Source: Taiwanofungus camphoratus
Lineage: Eukaryota; Basidiomycota; Agaricomycetes; Polyporales; Taiwanofungaceae
Assembly (NCBI GenBank): GCA_003999685.1
Contig: CP021223.1
Coordinates: forward strand, 930,001-994,000
Length of the DNA stretch: 64,000 bases
Reading direction: 5' to 3'
Below are positions 11,543-24,172 of this stretch, in pieces. The notes beneath the pieces were generated by a model, which worked only from the letters and a program-made list of their open reading frames with translations, did not search any database and was not told the origin of the DNA. The position numbers were made by a program, and so were the translations under genes. The stretch's first letter is position 1; each line of letters begins with the position of its first letter.

Positions 11543-14500
11543 CTAGCGCTTGCCCGCGATTCCGACTTTCGAACCACGGCCATTTCTTTTGGCCGCTTGC
11601 GACAATGACAGATAAGCATACGGTTCCATGCCTCCCTTTTTGATGTCACCTCCAGCTTTCTACGAATGATATACGGTCAGTCGGCGCGGAGTTCATGGTA
11701 CAGAAGATCTGCCAATTACCTTTGCCTTGAACTCATGTCCGAGCTTGACATCTGATCTTCTCTTGTTCTTCCTACTAGACGAAAGCGCATCGCCATCCGC
11801 CATCTCGACGTCCTCATCTGCATCTTCCTGTTCGCGTCTCCGCTTCTTGGTATCCTTGATGAACTTGACACGCCCGTTAGGCCCACGAGTGAATCCATCT
11901 GCGGACGTCAAGCTGTCACGATAAGCATCGTCCGTGACCGCTAAGCCATCATCGTTATCGTCGGCTTCATCATCTATGACCATCTTGCCAGTGTCTTCAT
12001 CTGTCTTGAAACGTGCGGCATCCTGTCCAGGCTTGCGGCGCTTGCTGAAGCTGGCATCTGTGAGACATCGGTGAGTACGTTGCACCGCATTAAAATGCTT
12101 TCACATACTAGTAAAACGAGCCGCAGCACCCTGAAGAAGATCCATGGGTTCATCGTCATCCATTCGCAAGCGATTACCAGTATTGTCGCCCTTCGATTTG
12201 GTAGCACGAGAATCTCGAGCTGCGGTGATCTCATCATCACTATCCTCAATCTCGCTCTCGCTGCCATACAGCACGTCCTCGAAGGTGTTACCGCCAGATG
12301 CACCCTTCGTAGATGTTTCCTGTATGGTCGCGTAAGTTTGAAGGGAAGGAAAGTGGTAAAATAAATACAATACCTCAACTTCTTCATCATCGCCCTGCCG
12401 AGCTCTCTTCCTCTTTGCTCTATCCTTGCGCTTCTTGATATTCAGCAGGACCTTCCGGGCATCTTCTTCCCCAGCGCAAGAATACACATTTTCCCATCCG
12501 AATCTCCGAATCATGCGCTCGAAGATGTGCCCTACCTTAGCCTTAAAATGATTCTTGTGATCATGTGACCACTTGAGAAGAGCAGGAACAAGTTCTTTCA
12601 GATGTGGGCGCAGTAGCTCTGCTGACATGGTGTGTATAGCAAGCTTAACGAAGCCTAGGACCGATTTCACGATCTCGCGGTTCGCAGACGACACGAAGAC
12701 AAGCATAGTGGTAAAGATTTCGGATTGCATTTGCGGTGATATAGAGTCTGCGTTCGGTGCTCAATTAGAGACTTGAGATGCACGAGGCTTTCGCTTACCT
12801 TTAAACTCGAAAACTAGTCGTGATATTGCTGTAACCGTTGCACTGATCATGTGAGGCGTTGCCCCAGCTAAGCCTCCTGCAACCATAGTCATGTATTCCT
12901 CCACAGTGGCAGTAGCTGCAGAGGCTCAATAAATTATTGAAGGGATTTAAATAGGGCCAACGCACCTTCCCCGGCGCCATCTTCGTCCATGCCATCAACC
13001 ATACTCCTCTTTACCACACCGCCGTCAGACATCTTCCTCCCCATCGTGACAATGAGGTCAAAGGCTGCGTTTCTGGCCTTCTCAGAAGGTTCTTTTGTTC
13101 CTAAAACGGCTTCTGGAATAATTGACAGCAGCAGATGTAGCTGCGCTGGAGGGATTGTCGGAACAACCTGATTGAGCAGATGGAATCGGTCCTGTCCAAT
13201 ACAAATGTCAGCTTTGGAAGATACAAAGGAAGGGGATCGTGGCCCACTTTTTTGGCAGCCGCAGCTAGACCATCAATGTTCTTTTCCAAAAGGTGAAGAA
13301 CAGCCTTTGCATCGAAAGTTGCCTTTCTGCCTTCTACCAACTTCGCCAATATTTTATATCCTCGTTTCTGGACACCATTATCCTTGTTTTCCAAGACTTC
13401 ACTTGACAGACAGAGATTGAACAAGGCAGTGGAATCGACGGTCGACAGGTGAGGCAGCACGAGAGCGAGGAGGTCTTGAGTCACCGCCGTAATGCTTCCA
13501 CTCTCATTCACTCCGTTAGAAGAATGAGTAGCCTGAGATTTGCTGAGATTTTGCTTGAACAGCTCAACGAGTTTGAGGAAAGCTTTCGCAATTTCCTACA
13601 TGATCGCTGAATCTGAGTCGTCGGTACACATGAGATGGGAGAGCGGGTACTGACCTGCTCACCAGCAATGGAGGCCCATGCGCTGATGACATCCCCCACC
13701 ATGCCTCGGTTGTCCCTTCCGATACTACTATACACGTTAAACAACACCGCTAACCAGCTCTCTGCCTGCGAACGCAGGAAAGTCACATTACTTTCAGCCG
13801 CTTCTGGCGAGATCGCATCTGGTATGGAGTCTGGTAGCTTAGCGGTTTCTCCTGATGCAAGAGCCACATTGGAATCGACCATAACCTTGAGGGCCTTGAG
13901 AACGGCCGGCCGCAGTTCCGGTTGGTTATAGAGCAATTGAGACAGAAGCTGAGAGTATTCAGGTGTCAGAGCCTGATCGACATGGCCTATCAGCTCAGTA
14001 CTGTCTAGCGCAGGACGATCAAATAACAGACCTGTTGTAAATCAGGAGAACACCAACAGTACCCAGGTAGGCCTGCCCAGATTTGATCAACTAACACGCT
14101 CCAAACTTTTGCTTCCGATTGTCGCCCCTCAGTCTCGGCCTTTTGCTGCATGTCGAACATGCGCTCTGTCAGGGGAACAAAATATGACACAAAATGACCC
14201 AGTGGCGATGGATGTGGGTGTGATAGTAAGGGCAGTAAGAAAGCACGAGGTTCATGGCCAGCTTGTCTGTGTACCTCTTAGCAAAACAATTCATATGATG
14301 CCTGAAGCGTGAATCACCTGTCTGTTGGCTCAAGATTGAGAGGAAGAACTCGAAGCAAGACTTCGGGACCCAATACGCGCATTGCAGTGCTCAAGGTAGC
14401 ATCTGCAGCCTCTTTATGCTCAAAATTCCTTTGTGTCCTCAAATCACCAATTTTTGCGATCAAAGATAGCAGAAGAAGCTCTGCAGCAGTAGGTGAATTT

Positions 14501-15838
14501 CGTGATCCACCTCGCCACCGTAAGCCGTCTATCAGCGAAGATATCACGGCTAATAACTCCGACGTAGACTGAGCAAAAGCAAGCGAATGCAATGCTTTAG
14601 CCGTCTGAGCGACGATTTTACCAATCACTGATTTATGCTCGTCCTGACCTCGTTCCTCGAGTGCAACTGTGATAAGACCGGGAGTGAAGCACCGGGCTAA
14701 TGAGTCAAGAGATCTTGCTGCAGTTTTTCTTGTGGATGCATCTGATGATTCCAGAATTGGCCATAACGCTTTCCAAACTTCGCCTACCTCTGCCGCGCAT
14801 GCCTCCGGGTTTGCACTGTGATAGGCTAACATTGCACTACCTAGAACACTAGTCCAGGCAGGTGCGAGCGCGGTGTCTGTCTTGGATGGCGTCGATGATA
14901 AGACAGCTTTGAGAACATCCGACAACTGCTCCTGCACGTTATTTGCAGGGTCCTCGACAGAGATAGTGATGAGGTCGGCCAGTATGGAATACGCAGACTG
15001 AGAGAGATGTGGATTTCCTAGACGAGGAACGACAAGCAGAGATGTCGTAATAGGCGGGAGAGACTGTCGTGTCCAATACGTGAGAAAGTACACCAACGGT
15101 AATGATCGACCCACTTACAGTAGGCGGCAGAGAAGACAGTATAGGACGCAATAAGGCGAGGAGATGTATACCAGTTTCAGAACCCTCTGTCTGCACCTTT
15201 TTACCCTTGAACTTTGGCATCCCACCGGAGTTAACTTCTGCAAGGGTTGAATTTACCCAGTCTGCGACTCGCTGGGCATAGGGATGCCTCAATAGGGGGA
15301 GCGGAGGAGCAGAAAGTACGTCTTTGACCAGCTCAACTGCTTTTTTCCGTACTTTTGGTCGAGGATCCAGAGTCAGCTGTAAGATAAACACGAATGATTG
15401 TCGAAGACCCTGTGCCTCAAGCTGCGGCCGTTCCAGAGCCTGGATGATCGCACTGTACAGACCTAATTGCGATCGCAATGGTGGCGCGTGTGCCACAAGA
15501 GCAGGAAACAGAGGAGATGTTAAGTTGATTACAGTGCTCAAGTGAGAGCGTATAACTGGCGGAGGAACGTGAGGGGCGATCAAGGCCAGTAAGTACAACA
15601 CTGCAGGTAAGATATCGCCATCGCCGAGAGCAGGGCCTGAAGTCGGTGCAGCTTGCAGGACGCCATCAAGAGCGGTCAAAAGTGCCGCGTAATATGCGGT
15701 AGATGAGGGTTCTGTATGCTGCTCTCGAAAAGTAGCCTCTAACGCCTGCAGAAGGGACGCGGGAGCCTTTTGATGAGGAAGAGACGAAGATGTGTGAGGT
15801 CGAATTTTGGTCAGTACTTCTTCCAGCTGCTCTGGCAT
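11543..15838 (-). CDS. RRP12: RRP12-like ribosomal RNA processing protein
   Basis: Starts at 15838 (MPEQLEEVLTKIRPHTSSSL) and ends at 11543-11545. The body is a long alpha-helical, HEAT-like solenoid rich in leucine and alanine. The C-terminal third turns highly charged (DEEADDNDDG, KKRRREQEDADEDVEM). The tail carries the family signature: GHEFKAK, then GGMEPYAYLSLSQAAKR and a basic GRGSKVGIAGKR end. RRP12 is a nucleolar karyopherin-like factor needed for maturation and export of pre-40S and pre-60S subunits. About a dozen short introns break the gene. It is divergent from the acyltransferase gene, with only 368 bp between the two starts. Confidence 0.92.
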
Positions 15839-16206
15839 AGCGAAATAGATACCGGTCGTAGATGATACCAGACAGTAGACCAAATGTGCTAATTCCACCT
15901 CGCAATAAATTTCCTTCCTACCGCACATAATCCACGTGCCTTCTGCTCTGAATACCATTCCTCCACGTGACAAGACACGTCCTTGCCGCACGCAAGTACA
16001 CCGTCTTGCAGCGAGTGGTACGCCAGCAGCGAAGCGTCAAGCATCTTCAGTTGTACACATTCGACCTGTCTACCCTGTTCCTTTGTGAATTCTGCACTCT
16101 TTTTTATGTCCAGAGGTTCCACGACCCCATGGCCTTATTTCTTCATCAGGTACGTGTGCCTCGTGTGCCTCACCTCATCTAAGCACTAGACAATGCGCAC
16201 GAACAC
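15839..16206. promoter_or_regulatory. Short divergent promoter region between RRP12 and the acyltransferase
   Basis: Head-to-head start codons 368 bp apart imply a shared or overlapping promoter. Open frames in this stretch on both strands lack family resemblance and I leave them out. Confidence 0.45.
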
Positions 16207-18240
16207 ATGAATGCGCACATTTCTAATCCTCTTCGCAGACTTCTTTTCAAGTTTGTTCTCAAAATATTCTATGGTACTATTGTGATTGAAAACGCGGATC
16301 TGATCCCTCTCAAAGGAGAACCGTGGTAATTCAATGGAGTTGCCCCTAGAATACACTATAGCTCGATTGACGCGGTCTGCAGTATTGTCTGCGCGAATCA
16401 TAGCAACTCACTGACAGATGCTTTGTGAGTGAACCCATTTATACTTTTCTCTGACCATACTCATCTAACATAACTAGACTTCTTGTCACTGCCATACCAT
16501 CCAAGGTAGCAGATTTAATACCCGGGATGTCTGTTTTACTGACTTCTACTAGAGGAGAAACTTACTCCGACTGACGGCGAAGTCGACTCAGTTCGGGAAA
16601 CGGACACTTACTAGCTGGCTCATAGGGGCGGCTGGAACTGTTCCTATAAAACGACGGAAAGATTTCCCCAATGGCGAGGCCGATAACACCGAAGTGATGC
16701 TCAAGCTCGTCGAGGTTTGACATGTTCCTATTGACACTGGTGTGTATATTGATGTCCGTCCAACTCACAGGCGCTTGAGCTCGGAGATGCGGTCTGTTTG
16801 TTCCCGGAAGGCATGAGCAGATATCATCCAACCATTGCGCCATTGAAAACTGGGGGTCTGTAACTGTTCACGTCCCCTGCTTTATTTCCTCAATTCAATG
16901 TATCCCCTTCAGTTGCTCGGCTTGTCTCGGATGTGCTATCTCGTAACCGCAACAATCCCGACTTCGAGATTTCGGTGCTGACGTGCTCAATTACTTACAT
17001 GTAAAGCTGCATCGTAGCCCAGAAATGTTTTGAGGCTGATACATTCACTACAGGCAGAGACAACATTTCCGATCGGACGTTTTGGTTACCTTCCATGCGC
17101 CCATGAAGTTTCGCCCAAGGGTCAGAGGATTTCATTTTCATTGTATCAACGCCTCACCTCTCCTTAGGATAATCCTGAACTTCTGTGCCCTGTAGACTAC
17201 GCCGAGATACGTTCTCTGACCGCTAAGATGCATCAGCAGATTGGCTCTGGAACCCTTGACGCTCCGACGTGGAAGATGATACGTAATGCAAAACTCGCTG
17301 CACAGATATATGCTCCATTGGGAACGATGATGAGCCTTGGACACTACGTACGTGTGGTGAAAACGTTCCTCGATGCGTTCAGGCTAGCCGAACATCCGAG
17401 TCATGATAGTGGCAGTAATGGAGATTCGGCTTCGAAGGAAAGAGCATTAAGAGAGGATAGAAAGGTAATTCAGCTTGGAGATGAGTTGAAGGTGCGGCAA
17501 AGCACTTCAATCCGTTTCGGCTTTTGATTATTTCAAACCTTGCATACTTCGAATAGGACTATCAAGACAAACTTGTACGATGGGGAATAAAGGACGACCG
17601 TATTCGTCGGCCTCTCTCTCGTCAAGTAATGGTATACAGGATCCTCGTACGGCTGGCCTGGTCGATCTTCCTTTTCTCCATCTCCATCCCCGGTCTCTTG
17701 CTTTGGTTGCCTGTGTTCATCACAACGTTCATTGCAGTCTCCCGATTCAAGCGGACCGGGCCGATATGGGATACTTGGGATGAGATCGCCCAGTATAAGT
17801 TGGTATACGGCCTGATCTCCGGCGTCTGTGTGTGGGTTGGCTCGATGCTACTCACACTTCCAATTGCGCCTGTGACGGCGGTTATGGTTCCCGCCTCTAT
17901 GTGGATGTCACTTCGGTGGCTAGAAGATGCTGTATCTGCGTTCCGTGCGTTCGCTGCTCTTGTCCGACTTCTTTGGGTCGGTGAAGCTTGGCTGGAGGAA
18001 ATACGCTTGAAACGTGAACAGCTGCACACTCGAGTGACGGATCTGGCTGTGCACATCTTAGGGTTGCCTCACGATCCAGAGCAGTATTTCTCCCAAAGTG
18101 GAAGCAGGGAGAAGGGAAGAGTGATGGGAAGGTGGGAAGGTAAAACGAAGTACTTCTCCGTTCGCAGGAGGAGAAAGAGAGATTGGAACGAGACACTCAG
18201 ACTTTACGACCAAGTGGACTATCCAGAAGACGAGGACTGA
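16207..18240 (+). CDS. Glycerol-3-phosphate / DHAP acyltransferase (SCT1/GPT2-like)
   Basis: Nine exons (16207-16325, 16383-16424, 16478-16505, 16553-16714, 16771-16855, 16913-17000, 17054-17120, 17168-17491, 17557-18240) join in phase to 532 residues. PlsC-type motifs are visible: CIVCANHSNSLTDALLLV (motif I), TSWLIGAAGTVPIKRRKDF, and LFPEGMSRYHPTIAPLKTG (motif III). Then come ITYMQRQHFRSDVLVTFHAP and a long C-terminal region with two hydrophobic segments (LAWSIFLFSISIPGLLLWLP; VYGLISGVCVWVGSMLLTLP). The tail KRDWNETLRLYDQVDYPEDED is characteristic. The enzyme makes lysophosphatidate, the first step of phospholipid and triacylglycerol synthesis, probably at the ER. The start follows an earlier ATG that stops after five codons. 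Confidence 0.93.
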
Positions 18241-18446
18241 TATGCTTAGTAAAACAACGATATGATGACTATCTACTAGCCAACGGTCATGTACACAGGG
18301 AGAATGCCATACTGGCTCTGCTAATAGTACAAGAATGGAGAAGTGGTATCGCCGAGGAGATTGTTCGATAGCATAAAAGCGGGGCGTAGTAACGAAGGGG
18401 AACGTAATCGTGAGGCATCGTGCGGTCCATACGGTCATGACGATTT

Positions 18447-19316
18447 TTAGCCTTCAATAGGCCTGTATGCTCGGTTTCCAGCTGCCCAGCGATGACCTTT
18501 GTTGGCAGAGATGCCTGTTGTGACAATACCAATCGTTACCAGGATGCCAAGGATCCAGGAGACGGTGTTCAAGACATAAGCAGTGCCTGCACGGAGTTTA
18601 GCTGCAAGAGCTAATGGTCATTAACAAGGAAAGCATCACCTGGTCGCGCCCGCTCGAAGCTCGGGAACCAAGCTAGGCGATATAAGTGTGTTACGACAGC
18701 GAAGGCAGCTACCTGGAAGACGACTACAAGGACGGTGCCTATAGAGTCAGACCACGATACAGCAGAGCGGTACGACATACCGTGCAAAGCCGTCAACCCA
18801 GCAACGGCCCTCCAGATCCTCCGTCTCCTGGAGTGGGTGCTGACGCCAAACAAGAGCGCAAGGCATGCGACAACGGCACACCCTGCCCCCAGCTCGGAGA
18901 AGTACCCCGCGGTGCTCCAGACCATGCAGAACACCTTGTTCTCCTTCTCGCAGTTGTCCGTGACACGGTTGGGGAACGGGCGGCACTTGTAGTCGGTGTA
19001 CGCCAGCCGGCTGCCGTCGGGGAGGCCGGGGACCACCACCACTTGCCTGTCGCAGCGCTTCGTGAGGCCGTACTGGACCGTGACCCTGGAATGGAACACC
19101 TCGGGGTTGTTGACGACGAGCCTGTGGAACGGAGCGTATCAGATATGCCCGTCACGGTGGACTGTGTGCGACCGAACCAGTCTGGACGCCGCGCAGACAT
19201 GACATTCTACGATGAGTTCCAACGTCAGCACAACTCGACCATCATGACGCAGCACTGACCAGAATAAGTGTCACTACGACCGCAAAGAACGCAACCACGT
19301 AAGACGTTTTCCTCAT
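18447..19316 (-). CDS. Claudin/PMP22-like four-helix membrane protein of unknown role
   Basis: Starts at 19316 with MRKTSYVVAFFAVVVTLIL, a first membrane segment. A long outside loop carries paired cysteines (YGLTKRCD, YTDYKCRPF, VTDNCEKENKVFCMVW). Then come hydrophobic segments FSELGAGCAVVACLALLFG, a third that includes TVLVVVFQVAAFAVVTHLY, and a fourth VLNTVSWILGILVTIGIV. The protein ends NRAYRPIEG with stop 18447-18449. The tetraspan plan with a cysteine-bearing first loop resembles fungal claudin-like or Sur7/PMP22-type proteins, but I do not recognise a named family. One splice junction near 19130-19260 is unresolved. GC content is high in the middle exon. Confidence 0.7.
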
Positions 19317-19914
19317 CGCAAAATGAGATTAGAGAGTAAGGGGAGAAAATGGTCTTCGTATGAACAGTCCGCAGACTGGACCGCAGCGGCTGTACTAATT
19401 ACTGGGGCTGGAGCCTGGAGAAGGAAGCTGACCAACTGAGAACTGATTAGATCATAATTTTCAAAACAACTAGCTTGGAATGGTTCTTGTCGATTAGGGG
19501 TTAAATCATCACGTTGTGGTGTAGCTCTTTGTGGTTCGACTCCGTGAAGCCGGAGGTTCGAATCCTCCTTGGGACATGCTCTGGGGGCGGAGGGGTTCCC
19601 TTCTCCTCCTTTTGTAATGTTTCTTCGACCATTTTGGCCCAAGTTTTCTACAATTGACCCTCACCATCGCGATCTCTGTGAATCGTCCGACGATTCGAAC
19701 CAAGATCTCGTACTACGGACAGGTTTCACGCGTACGCTAGAAAGCTCACTAGTACACCACGACATGCACAAATCACCTATCCGGCCGGTTGCCGCTAATG
19801 ACTGCACGCTGTCTACTGTTCCTACACTCTGGGTACACCCTGCACGACTTGAGGATACGTCGACGCGATTAACTAGCATACGAGAAAACGGATCAGCCCA
19901 GTGATACTAGGGGC
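19317..19914. other. Intergenic region holding a tRNA-like sequence
   Basis: Between the two membrane-protein genes. Apart from the tRNA-like stretch at 19514-19579 I see no gene. The open frames here read like translated tRNA sequence. Confidence 0.45.
19514..19579 (+). repeat. tRNA-like / possible SINE head (Pol III A and B boxes)
   Basis: A perfect B box GGTTCGAATCC (19555-19565) sits in a well-paired T arm, GGAGG-TTCGAAT-CCTCC. An A-box-like TAGCTCTTTGTGG lies 33 bp upstream (19522). The would-be acceptor strands (TGTGGTG and TTGGGAC) do not pair and the anticodon stem is poor. It is therefore a decayed tRNA gene or the head of a tRNA-derived SINE rather than a working tRNA. No A-rich tail was found. 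Confidence 0.4.
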
Positions 19915-22341
19915 CTAAGGGTCGTAAGTACGTACGCCGAACAGTGCGGGTGCGCGAATGGCCAGCACCTGTGGGTCCTCGCCTAGCCCGACAAAGCTGC
20001 GCACGGGAGTTAGACTCGCTTTGGTCAAGAGGCTGGACGGCTAGTACACTCACATAGTAGACACGCCCGCCTCGATCGCGGACGAGAGCGTCAACGCTGC
20101 CGCGAAAAGCCATCAGCACGGCGTCCACGAAGAGCATGATAACCCCACTCACAGCACTGCAGCCCGATCAGGAACGCAAACAGCAGCACCGGCGCGGTGT
20201 ACTGTCCGTCCACGTTGTACGACGGATGCGTGTCTGCCAACGGCGGATCAGCGCCTCAAGCAGCACACAGGGTCTTGGTAGCGCTCACAGCGGAGATAGA
20301 GATACGCAAAGAGCGAGCACATCAGCCCGATCGCATATGCGCCCCACGTCAGTGCTTGATTGCGTCAACTCAGCCCTCCGGATGTGCCGAACAGAGCTTG
20401 CGCAGACTTACTCATGCCGACGAGCGAGTCGATCCCGCGGTCCTTCAGCAAGTGCCACGCGTCTTGGGCCGCTTGCAGGTACGGTTTGCCATACAGCGCT
20501 GCAGATGAGAGCTGTTAACTGAGAGCAGGATAAGGCGCAGCGCTGAGAGCAGAGTTGCGCACCAATTTCGATGTACGCATATCTGCGAAGGGAGGAGGCT
20601 ACCTGAGCACGCGTGATCCTTCCGGTAGTGAAGTCCAGCAGCGCACCTATTGAAATACTGCACCATCCCTTCGATGCACCCAATGAAGCACTCCGCGCAC
20701 AGCGCCAAGCACACCTCGACCGCTATAATGCCGCCGTACACCACGATTAGCACTCCTCTCTGGCAAAACGCCCCAAAATGACCGACGCACGATGCCCGTC
20801 CTCGTTCGCGTTGTTCCGCGCGACGTTCAGCAGCAGGCGGACGAGGTCCAGGAGCGTGACGACGAGCGAGCCGAACGCGATCGAGCCCAGCGAGAGAGTC
20901 GACGCGCGGACGTACGACGCGAGCGTCGAGTGCGGCGGCTGCGTGCCTTCCCTTTAGCACCCGTCTCACGATCAGCTAGCCGTTGAAGACGCTCACCATC
21001 ACTCCCTGCTCGCGGGGCCCAAAGTAGTACCAGCCTGCACGTCCGCGTTCTCGTGAGCGGCTAGCGGGTGCTGGAAGGGGAAGGGGACGTACTGCCGAAC
21101 GGCCCGCCCGCGAGCGTGGCAAGCGCGACGTTGCTAAGCACCTGCGACGTCCAGAGGTAGGAGAACGTCGCGTAGAAGATGAGGCCGGCGACCTTGCCTG
21201 AGCCGCAGGCGGAGCCGTGTCCGCATGCTAGGCAGCCGGTGGCTGAGGCGCTGTACGGGGACGACAGGATGGTGGGGCTTACTTGGATTGCCTGGCGTCC
21301 ATTTCGCATATCTGCGTGAGACTGGTGGTGAATAGCAGGCTGCATGGCGATTAGGGCACGACTCACATTCCGATGACGGTGAATGTGTACCACCTATAGC
21401 ATAAATAGCATTGAGTACCTGCAATGTAAAGAAAGGAGGCAGGCGCGCACACGCTCCAAGCGGCTTGCATAACCAGCGCAAGGAACGCCACGATATATAC
21501 ACTCTTGTGATGCTTGGACACGTCCACAACGACCTGGAGAAGATGTGATGCCAGCGGTATACGCGCTCGGTACCCAAAGTACGAGAGGATGGACAGGACC
21601 GCAATTATCGTGAATATGATTGCACCGGCTAAACGAGCGAAATTTGGCAAAATATTTGGTAAAAGAGGCGCAGAAACGCGTACACCAGTACTTTGTGGTC
21701 CAATAGTACACACAGATACCACTGAAGAGGGATCAGGGCATTTCGTGAGTAAGGCCGGACTGGACGCTTACATGTTGAGCGCGATGGAGAGTATAAGGGT
21801 GATGTGCATTATCAAGTGCGTGAATATGCGCGTGAGTATGAGGTATACTGTAGAGAGCACCAGTGCTGCTGCCGTGATCAACAGAAGCAGGATGACCGTA
21901 TGACTACAGTGAATGCCTCAGTAACGAAAAACTTGCAGATGGATATGCCGTCTCATACTGACTAGTTCAGCGTGACACCGTTTCCCGTGTCTCCACTCCC
22001 GATTCCCCCTCCGAGACCTCCGGACTTGATCCACTCATTTATGGCAATGGCAGATATGACCACAAAGCCAGCAAACTGGGAAAATGGACCTCTCAGCGCC
22101 GCAATCGCTCGTGCCCTGATCCGCCACTGACCTGCAAGACGAAGAAGAACAGGAAAAAGGGATCGTTGATTCTCTTCCTGGGTCTGAAACGATCGCCTTC
22201 GTAGGACGACTTGTGGTCGCCGTAGCCATCGGCGTAGTTGGCAGGCGGAGGTGGTGCATATGCTGACTTGACATAGTTGGGCGTTGGGCCGGGCTGATAA
22301 ACGGGGTCAGGTTGCTGGTAGACGGGCTGGTACGCGGTCAT
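19915..22341 (-). CDS. PNS1: PNS1 / choline transporter-like (CTL/SLC44) membrane protein
   Basis: Starts at 22341 with MTAYQPVYQQPDPVYQPGP, the typical proline- and tyrosine-rich cytosolic N-tail, then DPFFLFFFVLQFAGFVVISA as first membrane segment. Many further hydrophobic segments follow (TVILLLLITAAALVLSTVYL, NFARLAGAIIFTIIAVLSIL). The conserved core LGSIAFGSLVVTLLDLVRLL sits near 20870 and YIEIALYGKPYLQAAQDAW near 20480-20560. The C-terminus TLSSAIEAGVSTM...VGLGEDPQVLA matches the family and stops at 19915-19917 after VRTYDP. About ten introns. Members are polytopic plasma-membrane proteins. Choline transport is shown in animals, but the yeast role is unclear. Confidence 0.9.
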
Positions 22342-24172
22342 GGGGACAATTTGTTCTGCAAGGGTGCTGAGGCGGCGAAACAGATAGATGGCATCCACAG
22401 CCGAGGGCCCGGCGTACGCGAAGCGTAGTGTATGAGAACGGCAGGAAAGCAACAGGCTGGTGTCTAGTATACGGAGTCGGCTGGGCGTGCACCCACTGGC
22501 AGGCAGCACTGGAAACACGACTCGTGACGTCATCTCATACACGATATCGGGCAAATTCATTGCAAACTATATCATTCATTGCCAATATGACAACGGAAAT
22601 TCAAATGTGACAAGTATGTCACTATTGTTTGAATGTGTAGCAGTGACAAATCCCTAGAAAAATTTCATATTTAGGCAAAATTTATACTTTCTGCATTTCA
22701 TGAGAAAAATTTGAGTCACACGGGTCACAATCTGGTTTACAACGGTTCTGTGGTAATAAAACCGGTACCGTCTGCCGTTGCACGGTATGCAGAAACGTGA
22801 ACCCTGCCCCAAACTGACAGCATGAATGTGAATGAACTCATAACTATATACCAACTCGAAGTAGATTGTAGCAGAATGAAATCACATTGTTATCACATCA
22901 AAGAGTTATTCTATCTACATATTGGCAGTTACAGGCTCCATCACCTCGAAAGAACTCCCTTAGTGTCCTAACTTCACACTGTTGTCACGGATCTCGCCGA
23001 GCATCTATGCAAAGCCGCTGGGTAACAATTTCCCAGTTCGATCCTAGAGTCCCGTTACCTTTTCAATCTTGCCTCAAGTCCAGAAGTCTTGGAACTCTTA
23101 CTGCCAGCAGCCTCATGTTGCCTGAATTGCGTCGACTTTCTGCTCCGTTTGGAGTCGTTACTCGAACACAATTGACTTGACAGACTCTTATCCGCCACCT
23201 TCTCGCGCTCTAGTCATCTGCGTTGCTGACACCTTTGCCTTGAATGAACTCAAATGGGAGTAAAAAGTTGCAAATGCCCCGAAATGTACCAATACCTCAA
23301 AGAGAGGATGTGGACTAGGTCCTCCGGCTCGGATGTCTGTAGATTATTCTCGAGTCATTACAGTCGTTCGCGCATGCGGGGTAGCATCCGATAGCTTGAA
23401 AGTTGCCTTGTATGCCAGTGTGGCTTGCGTCAGATGCTACAGCAGGAAAACACCACTGCAAACACCCCGCCCTACTTCGTGTACTACCTTTGAGAGATCG
23501 TATGTTCCTTTATTCATACCGGACTCTGGCATCCAGTTTTTGGACGGTATCACGAAAGGTATTTCATTCTTTGGGTACGTCAGCAAGTCACATCTTGAGC
23601 CGTAGCCCCAACTATGAGATTCATTTATCATGGGTTTATTAGCCTCTTGTTTACACTCAATGTCGTGTAGATGTCCTGGTGTGCGTCGGCAATAACCACG
23701 CTCTCGATCCTTTCCATCTTCATCGCGAAAGCGAAAATGCACAGCTGTCTTCCGGATATACTTGGGATTTGGCAATGCCCTGTTGGTCCCGAACCTCGCT
23801 CATTTGTCAGGTGCTTACTCTGTTGTTCCGTACCGTCTGTGAACGTTTCGCGGTTTCTACTGAATCCACGCCAGGTCGGCCTATCGAAGGAAGAGGCAAC
23901 TGGATATCCTGAATCCCTCGAGACATCCTGACACCGTGGCACTGGGTTTTCGCTGCCCTCGTTATTTTCGGAAATATGTGCGGTTCTTGCACGGCGTTGA
24001 TGCTCGGTCAGCGCCGAGAGTTTCCAATCTTTCATTTATCCTGTGCAACGTGCAAGCGGGCCATATGCGAGTCGCTCAAGGTATCGCACGACTTGAACTC
24101 GACCAAGCCAGCGACGCTGTTCTATTTCTTTGCAGTTGAATCCCTTCGCCAATACGTTTCTGAAAGACACAA
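22342..24172. other. Long intergenic stretch, no supported gene
   Basis: 1.8 kb between the divergent PNS1 and antiporter genes. Overlapping open frames occur on both strands at 23330-24130 (up to 135 codons), but none shows a domain, splice-consistent continuity or membrane pattern that I can defend. The left half (22560-22900) is AT-rich. Confidence 0.4.

Noticed and set aside
15889-16182. Overlapping open frames on both strands between RRP12 and the acyltransferase
   Set aside because: Mutually exclusive, short, without motifs, and located in a tight divergent promoter.
16980-17060. Apparent frameshift in the acyltransferase gene
   Set aside because: A 53-bp GT...AG intron (17001-17053) splitting a methionine codon restores the conserved ITYMQRQHFRSDV reading, so the gene is intact.
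23333-24139. Possible gene upstream of the antiporter, either strand
   Set aside because: Frames up to 135 codons exist but break repeatedly, show no recognised domain and no convincing splice series.
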